A stretch of DNA of 64,000 bases. Source: Salvia splendens (Eukaryota > Streptophyta > Magnoliopsida > Lamiales > Lamiaceae). Shown one piece after another: positions 35,016 to 46,799 of the stretch; the first letter of the stretch is position 1; each line of letters begins with the position of its first letter. The stretch covers positions 19,576,063-19,640,062 of the forward strand of contig NC_056049.1 in NCBI RefSeq assembly GCF_004379255.2, in the 5' to 3' direction. Below the pieces are notes generated by a model that saw only the letters and a program-made list of their open reading frames with translations, was not told the DNA's origin and ran no database searches. Both the position numbers and the translations under genes were made by a program.

Positions 35016-38000
35016 CTAACCTTCTGCATCATAATCTTCCTCCTCTTCATCCCGTGTAGAACCGAGCTGCGCAAGATGAACGGGATCTATAGCCATCCTA
35101 TCCATTTCAGAAAGGCCAGGATACTCCTCATTTTTCACAACAGGGGTAGGTTCTGTTGATGTAGAGGTTGCTGCTGAAGCTGGTTTCTCGGAGTTGTCGT
35201 CAGTGATAATAACTCCAGCATTCAGGTCAAAATTCCTCGAGTCTGAGCTGACACCGTCGGTAACTTTGTGCTCTTTTGGTGATTCCTTCAACTCAGAGCC
35301 ATCTTCCATTGTTGGCCTTCCTGGACTTGGGACTTGTTCTTGTTTGACGCTTTGTGGTGTGTTAGTAGGGCCACCGGGTTCAACCTCAAGTCGAGGGAGG
35401 TCTCTCTCTGCCGCTCCGGCTCTGCCCCGTCCCCTCCCTCTTCCTCTACCCCTTCCTCTCCCCCTGCCAGTGCTACTTGGCTGGCATGTTTCAGGCTGCA
35501 AGTAGAACATGCAATTTCAAGTGAATAAAAGTGGACTTCAATCTTGCAAAATAACACCTTGCAAATTCATTCCATCTTATCAACAAAGGGGGTTGGTTGC
35601 TAAGAGTGAAAGCAGACTGTCGTCTATCACCTTGGGAATTAGACAAAACATTGGTTTAACATCATAAAGCAACACAATACAAGACCACTCAGTTTAACTG
35701 CTCAGAACTAATCAATGTATCGATTGGGTGGTTAACGAATTCTCATTATACCAGTGTTTGTACAGATATACCAATGTAAGCAAAATTAGCAGACTCACAC
35801 AAACAAATTTAGGGAAAGTCACACCAAAGCATACCTTAGACTGAAAGAAAAACAACCATGTCATTTTGATGTTATTGATTTGGTCATCTTACATGTACAA
35901 AATAAGGGCAACACGAAACTGGTGATATAACAATAGAATTATCATTTTCAAGAAAAAAACAGATTGCACCACAAATAACCTCTTTTGAGGATTTATTCTA
36001 CCAACAATTTGGGTCCTTGTAGTCTGATTTATGTTAAATTTGCCCTTGGCACTACAAAGCATGTTAAAATTTGGTCCTTTTAGTAGATGAAAATAGAAGA
36101 TGAAGTACATGACTGGAAATACATGGATTAAATTCAAAAATAAAAATGAAATTATAAGAAATACATCAAATCCAATTAAAAATCAAGTCAAGTTAAACTA
36201 AATTAGAGAGCAAAAAGTATACTTTCTTCCTAGTCATAATAAAGCAAATCTTACCATGATGTTCCTTTTGGGCTCTTCATCGCAGTCATGAGATTCACTG
36301 GCAACAATTCTCCTGGTAAAACAATTAACATATATTAATTTCAGCCATCACTTTGGGGATATCAATACGAAACATTAACGAAATACCACAGACCTTCTCT
36401 TTGACACATCAGCAGCAGAATCTGAGTGACCGTAATCAGGAACTTTACTGACTACTTCCTTGAGAAAGTCAAACACATTATAACTATGTACACAATGTTT
36501 CCTGCAGGCAGGAAGAGAAACTTAGAAGCTGTACCAAATAAAAATAATTGAAATTCGGTAACTAAAACATGTATTACTTAGTATAAACAGAGTCGAGCTC
36601 AGTCCAAATGAACTAAACTAAACCTAACTTGAAACACAATATGTAGAGAGTTCACTTTTCTTTTCTCCAGCTTTTCTTCAAAAGTATAGTGTGAGCAACA
36701 AGAACATATAAGGTGTGACATCAGGAGTAGTTAAATCATGCGAAACAGCGAAAGATTAATCTCATTCATTCTACAATTTGCATGTTGATAGTTGATACTG
36801 ATTACTCAGCCAAAAACGATATCAGCAATTCAGCATGCAAATTTCAGCAAGCCGATAAAGCATATATGCATAGATGGCAAATGAAGCAAAAGAGGCACAA
36901 AAAGTTGCTTGAATGGTGAAGCTATTATTATGAAATCCATACATGTAATCACTTTCCTAAAAGGACATTTTTTGGTGAACACTCACATCATCCCATGGTT
37001 CATACAGAAACTTCCAACAATGATAAACTTATTTCCTAAAAGGATAGTCACATCATCCCATGGTAAGCAATTAGCAAATTGTAAAGAAGAAATTTCTAAG
37101 TAAGGAAATCATCTTTCTTACAGACATTGAACAGTGAAATAAATGGCTTCTCCGGTAACGTCAATTTACTTTCTTGCGAGCATTGGAAAGAGATTAACAT
37201 AAACAGATTCACCCGTAATGTAGTTTTGATAAGGAGAGACAAAGAGTTTGTCTTCTCGACTGCGTGCAATCAGGTTCCCAGCCCCAATAGCTTTGCAGGT
37301 CAGGGAGAATTCTTCGTACGCACAAAAACCATGAATTTAAATTGAAATCATCATCACCATCATAAGCATCTAGCATTGTTCTAAGAATACACATTGATTT
37401 TCTTAATAGGAAACAGAAAATAAAAAAAAAGAATAGTGAAAGGTTAATTTGTTCATTTTCTTTACAATTACTATGACTTAAATACTAATTTGGTTTAAGA
37501 AAAAAATTTTAAACCATCTCAGTTGCAACATAAACTAAGTAAGTTTTGCAATTAAAACACGAAAAAATATAATGGGAGCCAACAGATCTAACACATCCTG
37601 TAAGACATACGCGAGAGCATAGTTTCGGCCAGGTAAAACATTGACATTTTTACTAATTAATCTATTTTTATCGAAAAAGGGAGAGAGCAAATTTTCCTCC
37701 GTCAAATTTTGCAATCCGGGAAACAACAGCGGTAAAATGACCCAAGTGGCTACAATTTTGTGAATTTTACAGCATGTTCATTATAGATCATAAAAAAATT
37801 TTAAAAAAAACGCTAGAACCATTCACTCCCCTTGTTTTCCATCTGCATCCTAGCGCCGCATTGCACACCAATTGATGAACTGAGATCGCCGTTTTCTGTC
37901 CAGTCCAGCGTAGCCTCTAAGATGCCATAACTGAGCCCTAGTCTTCATTAAGGTCTGTACCGGAGCTGTTGTAAGCGTTTTTGTACATGACTGCATCTTG

Positions 38001-40892
38001 AACAACTGCTTGTCTGTTCTTCGACTTAATAGCCGACTTAGCTACTTATTTTCTTTATTTTCCCATCACAAAAGTCACCCTTGCTTCAGTTGTTGTCATC
38101 TGACCAACACACTGTGTCACCTCTTCTCAATTGCAGGGTGGAATTTTCAGGATTTGACTTTTTCATTCCCTCCCCATAACTCCTGCTAACGCTTGCTCGT
38201 TGTGTCAAATTCCCACCTCTTGGTTTTACAATGTTATTGGTTTTTTGTATCATTGTATGAGGCATCTACTTTGGGTGCATTGATTAGGGGAAACACAGTT
38301 AAGACAGAAGAAGAGATTACTTGGGGTCCTTTTCTCCTTTCTTTTTTGAATCCACATCTTCTATACAACTGCGTGGAGAATATTTTTCTAGGTAGAAATT
38401 AATTTAGTTCCAACTGTACTAATCCGCCTAAAACATCTATTAAAAGTACATAAATTAATCATAGCAGTCTAGAAGCTATGTTTTGCATTTGCATCAACTC
38501 CAAAGTTCAGGTAGCTTGTGAACCTCCTCCAGGTATGTTGGCCAACTTCTCTGATAGCAATTTGCAACACGGAAACACATTTCCCAACTCCCAAGTGCAT
38601 ACATCAACGTGTATGAGCATTACATCTTAATTCATATAAACGTGTTTAAAGTAACTAAAAATTTCGGAGCCATGGTGTAAAACTATCTGTACATTGTCAT
38701 TTAGAGATTCAACCAACGCACCAAAAGAAAATAATCTGAAAAATCAGGAATTTAGTGAATTGTTGCACCCTTCACAAACTGATTCTCACAAGAAAATCCA
38801 TAAATACAGGTAGAAGAGAATTCCACGACATTCTTTTGCTAGCCTCTAACATTTTTCTAACTAAGTTATTCCACCATAACATGACAAAAATATGACTGGT
38901 TTTGATCTTAATAACTGGGAAATAATATAGTATGTCCGACTAACAAGCATATTTTTATCCTACGTGAAAACAATGGATTGCATTGCAGCAATCCTGTTGA
39001 GCAGACACAATAACTAATAGGAAAATGCAGTCAGACTTTAATTTTCTTCAAAAGCACCTACGGGAGACACGATAAATATATGAGAGTTTTTTTACCACAG
39101 AAACTAACTGAAGAAATCAGCCAAATATAGACCGAGGAACCACACCCGACACGAAATAGAATAAATTAAGCAAAGGGGAGTAGGGACAAACTGACCCAAA
39201 ATGAGGAATCCAAAACTATAACCCGATGGTTGCCCTGATCAACTCCTAAAGAGGATTTTATTCCAAAAACGCTAAAAGTGCATTCAAATCAGGCCTATAA
39301 TGCATTTGCTACTTGATATCATAGGAACCCCATAAGTCAAGGTCATATCAGGGTCTAGCATCAACGGATGACACGACGCAGTAACTAAAAGAGAATGGGT
39401 AGAAAGGGAATTTGGTACTCACAGATGCAATGAATTAACAGTCTTAGCTCCTCTTTGCACAGTAATGTCATATGTACGGTCACAAAGATCTTGGAGAAAC
39501 AACTCCAAAGCTTTAGCTGCATTTTCATGTCAGAAGAGCAAATAATATTAGAGTCTCTAAACAAAATGGGAGTTGACACTTGACATGCAAACACCAAATC
39601 CAATTAGTACATACAGACTAATACAGGAACCGCCATCGCAATCTTCCCGACATCTTCATCAGCTTGCATGATCTTTTTAATTCGAGCCTGAGAAAAACAT
39701 GTCCATGTCAGAATTTATAAAAATCATTATGATTCCTTTGTCATCAGGGGGAGACAAGTAGATACTGATATACTGCTCTCTGAAATGCGGAAAGTTAAAC
39801 AATAGAAAAGATAATGATTCTAACACCCAGCGAAACTGGAATCTGGAGACGGGAAAAGACAAACATCAGAACCTTCTTAGACTCACACTTATCTATGCAC
39901 ATAAAAGATACGCATCTTTACACTTCTCACACAATAACAGCATTTCCAGACCCACTTAACAACTTCCCCAAATAATAAATTCCTATGCCACCAATCCTGC
40001 TGCATACATGGTAAAGTTGGAAGCATGGTTAATCGTCAGGCAATTAAGAATCATTAATCTCATTCCTTAATCATTCTTCTCCAGTTTCTAATTTCCTTCC
40101 TCTGAAAAACATTGAGAAGTGCCAAGATTTGGTTTACCGTGCAATCTAATTTCAAATGTTCTTTTTAGAAATTATGAGTGTGTTTCACATGATCCATCTG
40201 AGTGACACAACCAGCTCATCTCATTATGTAATTTCCAACTAAACAGGTTGGATCACCTGGCTTCATCTGATTTTCAATAATATATAGCCAACTCCAATAG
40301 GGGCTTAAAAGTTCTTCCAAAATGAAAAACAAATGCGGATGAAATCGGGCATTGAAAAACATAGCACCATCAAAGCATACATGACTGGCTTGTATTCGCT
40401 TACAAATGTCATCTTACCTTCTTTTACTAAAAAAAATCCTAAAATATTATTCGCCCTGCTATTTTCATCAGAAAGTACAGCACTGTCATTTGAGTACTTT
40501 TGTTAAACTCAGAAATGAAAATACACCAAAATTGACTTTGTTACCAGATAATTTCACATCATTTATATACTAAAAGGCCTACTGCCATTTGCACACCTAC
40601 CTTGAGATGTAAAAACTAATAAAACTTAGTCATGATGCATGAATATAAATTGGAAATTGGACAGCTATTGGAGACTATGTGAACTCCATTTAACGCCTTA
40701 CCCGGATTTCTACTAGTGAAATGCAAAGAAAAAGAAAAGTTCAAATTTTTATTCAGGTAGGTAAATACTCTCATTCAGAAACCCAAAAAAACAACAAACA
40801 GGAGTAAGAAATCGCACAAAGTTGCATGCGAAAACGTCGAAGAAGAAAGAGACACTTACAGCGGGAAAACGGGTATCGAGCTTCTTCTTCAT
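35016..40892 (-). CDS. NF-YC11: NC2-alpha (DRAP1-type negative cofactor 2 subunit), six exons, 281 aa
   Basis: Exons, 5' to 3': 40892-40860, 39687-39615, 39516-39423, 36501-36394, 36312-36255, 35495-35016. The phase is kept throughout (846 bp). The protein starts MKKKLDTRFPA, then ARIKKIMQADEDVGKIAMAV and PVLVSKALELFLQDLCDRTY: the H2A/NF-YC-like histone fold of the NC2 alpha subunit. This pairs with NC2-beta (Dr1), binds TBP on promoters and blocks TFIIA/TFIIB. The last exon begins PETCQPSSTG, followed by a perfect Gly-Arg alternation of about 16 residues, a Pro/Ser/Thr-rich region and the acidic tail DEEEEDYDAEG. Intron 3 is 2.9 kb, far longer than the rest. The Gly-Arg tract is a likely arginine methylation site, by general knowledge only. 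A Mutator-like element starts 394 bp upstream of the ATG. Confidence 0.93.
36502..39422 (-). other. Long intron 3 of NC2-alpha
   Basis: 2.9 kb between two histone-fold/tail exons. No exon-like sequence fitting the protein was found. The stretch 37800-38200 is less AT-rich and may be an old insertion, but I saw no element ends or coding domain. Confidence 0.6.
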
Positions 40893-41285
40893 GGCAGTCA
40901 GATTTGGGGAGCCATAGCAGAAATTCAACTGATAATAGAGATGGACTGACAGGAAAGAAAACCCCAAGCCAATGAAATTACCTAATTTACTTTACCTATT
41001 CAACCATGAGTGGTGACCCATGAATTTGTTAAAAGAGAATAAAAAAGGGTTCACCGAAATTCCAAGAGGAAGAAAAATGAGGAGAAAAAGAAGAAAAACG
41101 ATTGATGAAATGATGAAAGGAGTGAGAAACGGGCTTTTGGAATCAGATCCGAAACTCAGATACAGCAGCAGAATTAACGAATTCTTCCTCGACGAGTCCG
41201 TACAATGGTGGATTCGGAAGGGAAAAAAGGGCCAATTTTTTACTATTAGCTAAGTGAGTGTCTGCGTGGGAGAACTTCTTTATGC

Positions 41286-42374
41286 GAAAAATTTCGGAAA
41301 AATGGGTTAAATTCGCTGAGCTTTCGAAATTTGACATTCAATTCGCTGCCCTTTCAGAATATGGGATCGGGGCATGCGAATTTTTTAGAATAAGAGATTT
41401 TTGTATTTTTATCTTTTTTCTATGTTTTTATCTTATTATATCTCTTATAACATTTATGAATTGGCCAAATTGCCCACGTAAAATTTAAATTCCAAATTCT
41501 AAATGCAAGATCCAAATTTCGAAAAATAATTCATCTCTCTCCACCCTCTCTCTTATAGCAGACACGCAGGCCACCACCAAACTCAACCGAAACTACACCA
41601 GCAGAAGGCCAGATTCTCCAGTTAAAGAGATAAATCTAAAGGAATATACTTATACAGAATTAGAGCACTCAGTTACTCACATAGTTTTCGATATACTACA
41701 TATATATAGAGAGTGGGAGGGTGACCTGAGTGCGATTATATCTGAAGGCCTGAAGAAGCCGATACAATCACGAGAATATCAACATTCCTCATAATATGTA
41801 ATATTCAGGCGCATAATGTCAATTAACTGCAGAGGTTTTTTTAATTCATTACTGTCCTTCGATTGGTGTATTGTAGATCTTGATCCTAACGAAGCCATCT
41901 CCATTTTTCTTGATAGCTAATTGCTCAAGAATCGGGATCGGTTAATCCAGCTAGCTCTGCATTGAGTGTCACTGTATCGTGATTCGAATATTTGAAGTCT
42001 AATTGGAATAAGTTGAAGCTGGTTTCGAGTTCGGATTGGAGGATATTTTATCGAGGATTTGATAATCGAGTGAAGACGGAGGAGCGGAGGAGCAATGGTT
42101 GAAAGAGGAGGAGAAGGGGGATCGTTTGTGGCGGCGCGACAAATTTCCCAAGGAGTTTCCCAATGAGATTCAATTTTCATATGGGCAATTTGGCCAATTC
42201 ATAAATGTTAAAAGAGATATAATAAGATAAAAGCATAGAAAAAAGAGAAAAATACAAAAATCCCTTATTCTAAAAAATTCGCATGCCCGATCCCATATTC
42301 TGAAAGGACAGCGAATTGAATGTCAAATTTCGAAAGGTCATCGAATTTAACCCATTTTTTTTTCGAAATCTCTC
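41286..42374. mobile_element. Mutator-like foldback element with about 190-bp inverted repeats (possible Pack-MULE)
   Basis: 41286-41480 and the reverse complement of 42178-42374 match over about 190 bp, including aatgggttaaattcg, tttgacattcaattcgctg and gaattggccaaattgccca. The flanks tctttatgc (41277-41285) and tttttatgc (42375-42383) match at 8 of 9 bases, as expected for a 9-bp Mutator duplication. The 700-bp interior is GC-richer from 41870 and ends with gggggatcgtttgtggcggc, resembling a 5' leader plus the first codons (ATG at 42095, MVERGGEGGSFVAARQ) of some cellular gene. No transposase was seen. Confidence 0.85.
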
Positions 42375-42395
42375 TTTTTATGCATATGACAATTT

Positions 42396-42407
42396 GGGGG
42401 GGGGGGG
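42396..42407 (+). repeat. Run of 12 G residues
   Basis: A homopolymer of 12 G immediately right of the Mutator-like element. Confidence 0.9.
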
Positions 42408-43399
42408 TACAACTGATGCAGCACAATGTACCTTCGCCGTATACCTGATTGATTTTTTCATTTGAATGCATAATTTGCCTGTTAATTTCGTAGATAATCA
42501 CAAAGAAATACGTAAAATTATTGAGTATTTATAACGAAACTTAGAGTCTCCAAAGAAGAAAATGTTGCGAATAAATATATAAAAAGGTTAAATGGACGCG
42601 GTAATATCTATGACTCATAGACATGAACTATATTTCATTGAGTTTTGGGTCCCGTTCGGTTCGGTTCGGTTCGATTCAAGGGATAGCCCAAGACTTTTTG
42701 TATCCATACGAACCCTGCCCACTAATCTGCCGTTGGGTTGGCACAAAAGTATATAGGCAGTGATGTTTCTGAGTGTTATCATCTGACCTCCGACAAAATT
42801 ACTCAGAGGCATGGGCATGGGCATGGGGGACCTATGGAACCTCAACCCATTTTAGAATTTCCTGGAGTACGTATATGTTATTCATTCAACGCTTACTATA
42901 GCCCAGTTGGTCGTGTGGTTGGTCTAGTATCCAATTGCCAATATTTGCTATTTTTTGGATTTTCTCTAAGCTTTTCAGCTATATTGATTCATTTGCCTAC
43001 TAATTAATTCATTTCTCCCATTCTTATAGTTACTTCATTAATATTCTACTCATTCCTCTTTTTTCAAACTAGTAACTTTATATAATTTTGTTTATTTCTT
43101 ATTTATGTAAATATTGTTATTGTAATATCACAAAATAATACTACTCATTTTTATAGTCTAAGAATAAAATATAATTATTTAGTTACATTATATGCATATG
43201 CATATCATATTAGTAAATTTAATTATAATGTTATGCTTTATATAAATATATATTCTTCCTTTATTTCGATGTTGACACTGTCATCTAATGTACTTTAATT
43301 TATATTGCTCGTTTTCAATTATTTATCTTACATTATGTGTAGTATTCATGTCATGATTATTTTTGGCGTTATTGATACTAAAAATACGCAACAATTATT
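42408..43399. other. Intergenic DNA
   Basis: Contains a short ggttc pentamer repeat (42654-42675) and AT-rich spacer. Open frames at 42615-42845 and 42738-43007 overlap on opposite strands and show no domain. Confidence 0.5.
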
Positions 43400-43546
43400 A
43401 ACGTTAGTTTGGACTCCCCAGTATCAAAATCATGCGTCCGCCACTGTCTATTCGTCGGTAATCTGTCACTAACAGCGTTTAGTGTCGAAAATTCGATACT
43501 TAGTGGCGGAAATTTCCGTCACTCAATGGCGAGTTTTTTTGTAGTG
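43400..43546 (-). mobile_element. Terminal fragment of a CACTA (En/Spm) transposon
   Basis: Read on the minus strand from 43546, the sequence begins CACTACAAAAAAACTCGCC and continues with ATTGAGTGACGGAAATTTCC, followed by further gtgacgga/ttagtggcgga-type subterminal words. This is the usual outer end of plant CACTA elements. I did not find the matching other end in the window, so this is a single-ended relic or part of a rearranged copy. Confidence 0.7.
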
Positions 43547-43585
43547 GAACATAACAGCTCAGTATTAGTACACGTTTTCGGTCCT

Positions 43586-43635
43586 CTCTACTTTCAACAT
43601 TTTCGGTCCTCTCTACTTTCAACATCAAACTTTAA
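43586..43635 (+). repeat. Two tandem copies of a 25-bp unit
   Basis: The word ttcggtcctctctacttt is repeated with a period of 25 bases just outside the CACTA end. Confidence 0.85.
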
Positions 43636-44307
43636 CACATACACATATATCATAAACCATTTGCAAAAATATGATAGCATCATATTTGCCATCGACTAGC
43701 AAAACTTATTAGTACTAGTTTGTAATGGATGTCTTTCTTAGAAAAAAACACCAATTATCTTTATGAGTTAAAAGTAGTGGTTGAATAATTAATATAGTAT
43801 GTGCTATTGTTTAAGTGTCTTTAAAATAAATATTGAAATTACAAACAAAATTATTTTATTACATTCAATATTACATATCCATTGCACATGAATATTATTA
43901 TGTGCATCACACAATTGGTATATTAGTCACAAATAAAAACATTAAATCATAAAGTTTGAATTTCTAAATTACCCACATTAAAATTAATTAATTATATAAA
44001 ACACACTTACGCATTCCAATTACGCATTAAAAGAATAGTTCGATGTGCTAAACTTAAATCCAATTTGCATTTGAACAAAACACACACACACACACAGACA
44101 TTACAATACTAAGTAGGTAGCACTAAAACCTTGAAATCCAAAAATAAACAATGTCATGAATTACTAGAAAATCCTATAACAAAATCCAAAAATAAACAAT
44201 GTCATGAATTACTAGAAAATCCTAGAACAAAATTGAAAAATAAACAATGTCATAAATTACTATAACAAAAAAAAAACAAGAATATAATTAACCCAAAATA
44301 AACGAAA
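43636..44307. other. 3' flank of the zinc-finger gene
   Basis: AT-rich DNA with a (CA)n run at 44080-44097 and the 48-bp tandem repeats at 44138-44270. No other gene. Confidence 0.5.
44138..44270 (+). repeat. Three tandem copies of a 48-bp unit in the 3' flank of the zinc-finger gene
   Basis: Units starting at 44138, 44186 and 44234 share ccaaaaataaacaatgtcat and gaattactagaaaatccta. The third unit is more diverged and shortened. The array ends about 40 bases before the stop codon at 44308, so it probably lies in the 3' UTR. Confidence 0.9.
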
Positions 44308-44964
44308 TCAAAGCTTAAGCTCCAAATCAATTCCTGAAGCATCATGTTGATCGCCGCCGCCATCACCAACTCCCAATCCCAGCCATTGATCACCGCAACT
44401 TTCACCTTCCTTGGTCTCTCCATCATCAATAATGATAGGATTATGATATCCTCCTAAACTAAGAAATCCACCTAGATTCTCCCCCATTTTATGGTAGGAG
44501 TAGGGTTTTTGAATCATTGATTTTGACCTAACCCCAAGCAAAGTCCTATTGTTAGGGTATGGGTAGTAGGGGTACCCACACGGAGGTGGGGGGCCGCCGC
44601 TCGTCATCTCCACCATGTCGCGATGGTGCTTGCCTTGTGCCCTCTCTTGTTTGTGGGCGTTCTGGTGGCCCCCCGGTGCTTTCAAAGTCGAAAACTTCCT
44701 CCTGCAATAATTGCAAGCCAAAGTTTTCAACTCCAATGGGGAGGACTGCTGAGGACTGCCCTCCTCATTGGATTCTCTATTGTTGAGATATTTGAGAATT
44801 TCATCGACACCCGTAAGCCTGAGACCTACCACACCACAAGGTGCGTTAAGCATGCACATTGTGGCATCTAGCGTACTACTTCTGGTCAACGATGTTGGAG
44901 GTTTGTCTGATGTTACCGAGACGTCATAGGCCTCCGATCGGTACGATGGCTCGACCGTTTCCAT
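44308..44964 (-). CDS. Single C2H2 zinc-finger protein with C-terminal EAR motif, 218 aa
   Basis: An intronless frame from ATG 44964, as is common in plant C2H2 genes. One finger, C84-x2-C87-x12-H100-x3-H104 (ACNYCRRKF ... GGHQNAH), keeps all zinc ligands. The plant signature QALGGH is changed to KAPGGH. The C-terminus IDLELKL is an LxLxL-type EAR repression motif. This layout (one finger plus C-terminal EAR) is that of ZFP1-8/KNUCKLES/GIS-type transcriptional repressors acting in trichome, root-hair or floral programs; which one cannot be told. The Gly/Asp-rich segment before EAR is low complexity. A TATA box lies about 100 bp upstream. Confidence 0.9.
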   Translation of the reverse strand: METVEPSYRSEAYDVSVTSDKPPTSLTRSSTLDATMCMLNAPCGVVGLRLTGVDEILKYLNNRESNEEGSPQQSSPLELKTLACNYCRRKFSTLKAPGGHQNAHKQERAQGKHHRDMVEMTSGGPPPPCGYPYYPYPNNRTLLGVRSKSMIQKPYSYHKMGENLGGFLSLGGYHNPIIIDDGETKEGESCGDQWLGLGVGDGGGDQHDASGIDLELKL

Positions 44965-45063
44965 TGGAGAAGTAAGAGAGAGGGCTACGTCGTCGTCTCA
45001 AGCAAGAAACTCTTTTTGGTGATGAATTTTTTGAAAGTATGATTGAAGAGAGAATTAAGCTAC

Positions 45064-45073
45064 ATTTTATAGT
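45064..45073 (-). promoter_or_regulatory. TATA box of the C2H2 gene
   Basis: On the minus strand ctataaaatg lies about 100 bases before the ATG at 44964. Confidence 0.6.
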
Positions 45074-46003
45074 ACAACTTTTGCATGGACAATTATAGAA
45101 ATTAATTATGAATCTCATAATAAAGGAAAAAAGATCGCAAATATCCTTCAATGCGTAGTGTTACACGTCAACAAATTTAAATTTGGACAGTAGAAGATTA
45201 TTTTAAAGGGAAATTCTTAATTAACAAGTTTATATATAATGTTGTAGATTTTCATAAAATGTACCTATATCTCATGGCTAGATATCTCTCAATTCCAACA
45301 TGGAAACACGCGTTTTTCTTCTTTACACAAAAATATCCTAATTCATTACTTGACCTAATTGCTTGAGATGATTTTAAACTTTGAAATTCATAATCTCATC
45401 CAAAACCTATGACGCCAAAGGGACTCAGAAACAAGTTTATCGAGAAAGTGAGCATATTGGTAAAGATTTTTGTAATTTAGTCAATTATTTTATACTAAGA
45501 ATGAAATTATGACAGCCAGTTTTAATTAATGATAAAATTAAGATTTTTATCAGTGATGAGCCGCGTTGTAATAAGGTACGCGGTACAATTATCCTCTCAT
45601 AACCTTTTGTTTTCTAATAATATTGATATATTATGTTATGATTATATTCATTCGTTCATCAGCAATAGTTTTATTAGTATATGATACAAATTTAAATATA
45701 AAAATAGATAGATTAGAATTAAGGAAAAAAATAGTTGGAATATTATTAATTAAATTGAATTACTAAAAAGTAGAACATACTCAATTTTGTAGACTGATAA
45801 AAAAATTGGAAAAAAATATAGTACTAATTGATTATAGACGTGAGACTATAATACTCCCTCCGTCCATAAAAAATAGTCTCATTTATGAACGGCACATGTT
45901 TTAATGAGAAATTGACAAAGTAAGAAAAAATAGGTATATTAAGAGAGATGTGGAGAAAAAGTAAAGAATGCAATGCAGAAGATCTAGACTTCTTTACTCC
46001 AAG
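45074..46003. other. Upstream DNA of the C2H2 gene
   Basis: AT-rich. From 45852 it holds the left part of a Stowaway-like sequence (actccctccgtccataaaaa) whose right end was not found. The hAT element that follows may have interrupted it. Confidence 0.5.
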
Positions 46004-46791
46004 TAGCCCTGCAAATTCGGGTACCCGCGGGTACCCAAATCGGAAAATTCGGGTACCCGAACCCGAAATCTCAAAAATATCATACCCAATACCTAACTCG
46101 TATGTGAATTCGGGTACCCTAATACTCGATGCGGGTACCCGAACCCAACTAATCGGTACCCATAAACCCGAAATTATTATATTTCAAAATTTTCTTTTAT
46201 ATAAATTATATTGTGATGCGAATAGAAATTATTAAAAATAACACAATACTACTATTTATTGACTATTATTAAAAGTCTAAACTTCAATTCTAAATTTCTA
46301 ATGTTTTAGCTTTCTCTATATAAAATAGAATTAGACAAATAGACACTACTTAATTTCAAAATAAAAAAACTTTTGGTATAACTTGAAACATAAAAGATAT
46401 TAAAATAATTTTTTAAGACATTAAATGAACATGCAAATAAAATGGAGAAAGCATAACTATATATTTTCAAAAGATAACAAGTAAGAATATAAATAATGCA
46501 ACATGAACATAACACGAATGTAAAGAAGTATTAAAGTCGAAATAATAGAACAATAAAATGTCAAAGCAACATATACTAAATAAAAATATTTATCACAAAT
46601 ACATAATTAATCGGGTATTAATTAGGTACCCTAATACGGGTTTCGGGTACCCTAAATCCGAAAAATTCTAACATTAACTACCCAAACTCGTACCCGAACC
46701 CATAATTTCGGGTGTCGGGTACCCAAAACCCTTCGGGTATTGGGCCGGGGTTGGATATACCCGAAACCCGCGGATTAAATTTGCAGGCCAA
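46004..46791. mobile_element. Non-autonomous hAT element, 788 bp, with 8-bp target duplication
   Basis: The ends tagccctgcaaatt and (reverse complement) ttggcctgcaaatt are inverted repeats. The duplication actccaag is perfect (45996-46003 and 46792-46799). Both terminal 150-bp zones carry many gggtacccg palindromes, while the centre is AT-rich and non-coding. Confidence 0.92.
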
Positions 46792-46799
46792 ACTCCAAG

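Noticed and set aside
35194..35557. ORFs antisense or frame-shifted to the Gly-Arg exon of NC2-alpha
   Set aside because: A product of the simple GC-rich repeat; the NC2-alpha frame is the one that splices correctly.
37127..38402. ORFs within NC2-alpha intron 3
   Set aside because: No recognisable domain, no fitting splice sites, and not conserved by eye.
41020..41253. Plus-strand lysine-rich ORF upstream of NC2-alpha
   Set aside because: It lies in the likely 5' leader/promoter of the minus-strand gene, has no domain, and its composition is purine-biased only.
41286..42374. The long inverted repeat as a hairpin RNA or miRNA gene
   Set aside because: The 9-bp flanking near-duplication and 190-bp ends fit a Mutator-like transposon better; small-RNA production remains possible.
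44559..44871. Plus-strand ORFs opposite the C2H2 gene
   Set aside because: Antisense shadows of a gene with clear zinc-finger and EAR motifs.
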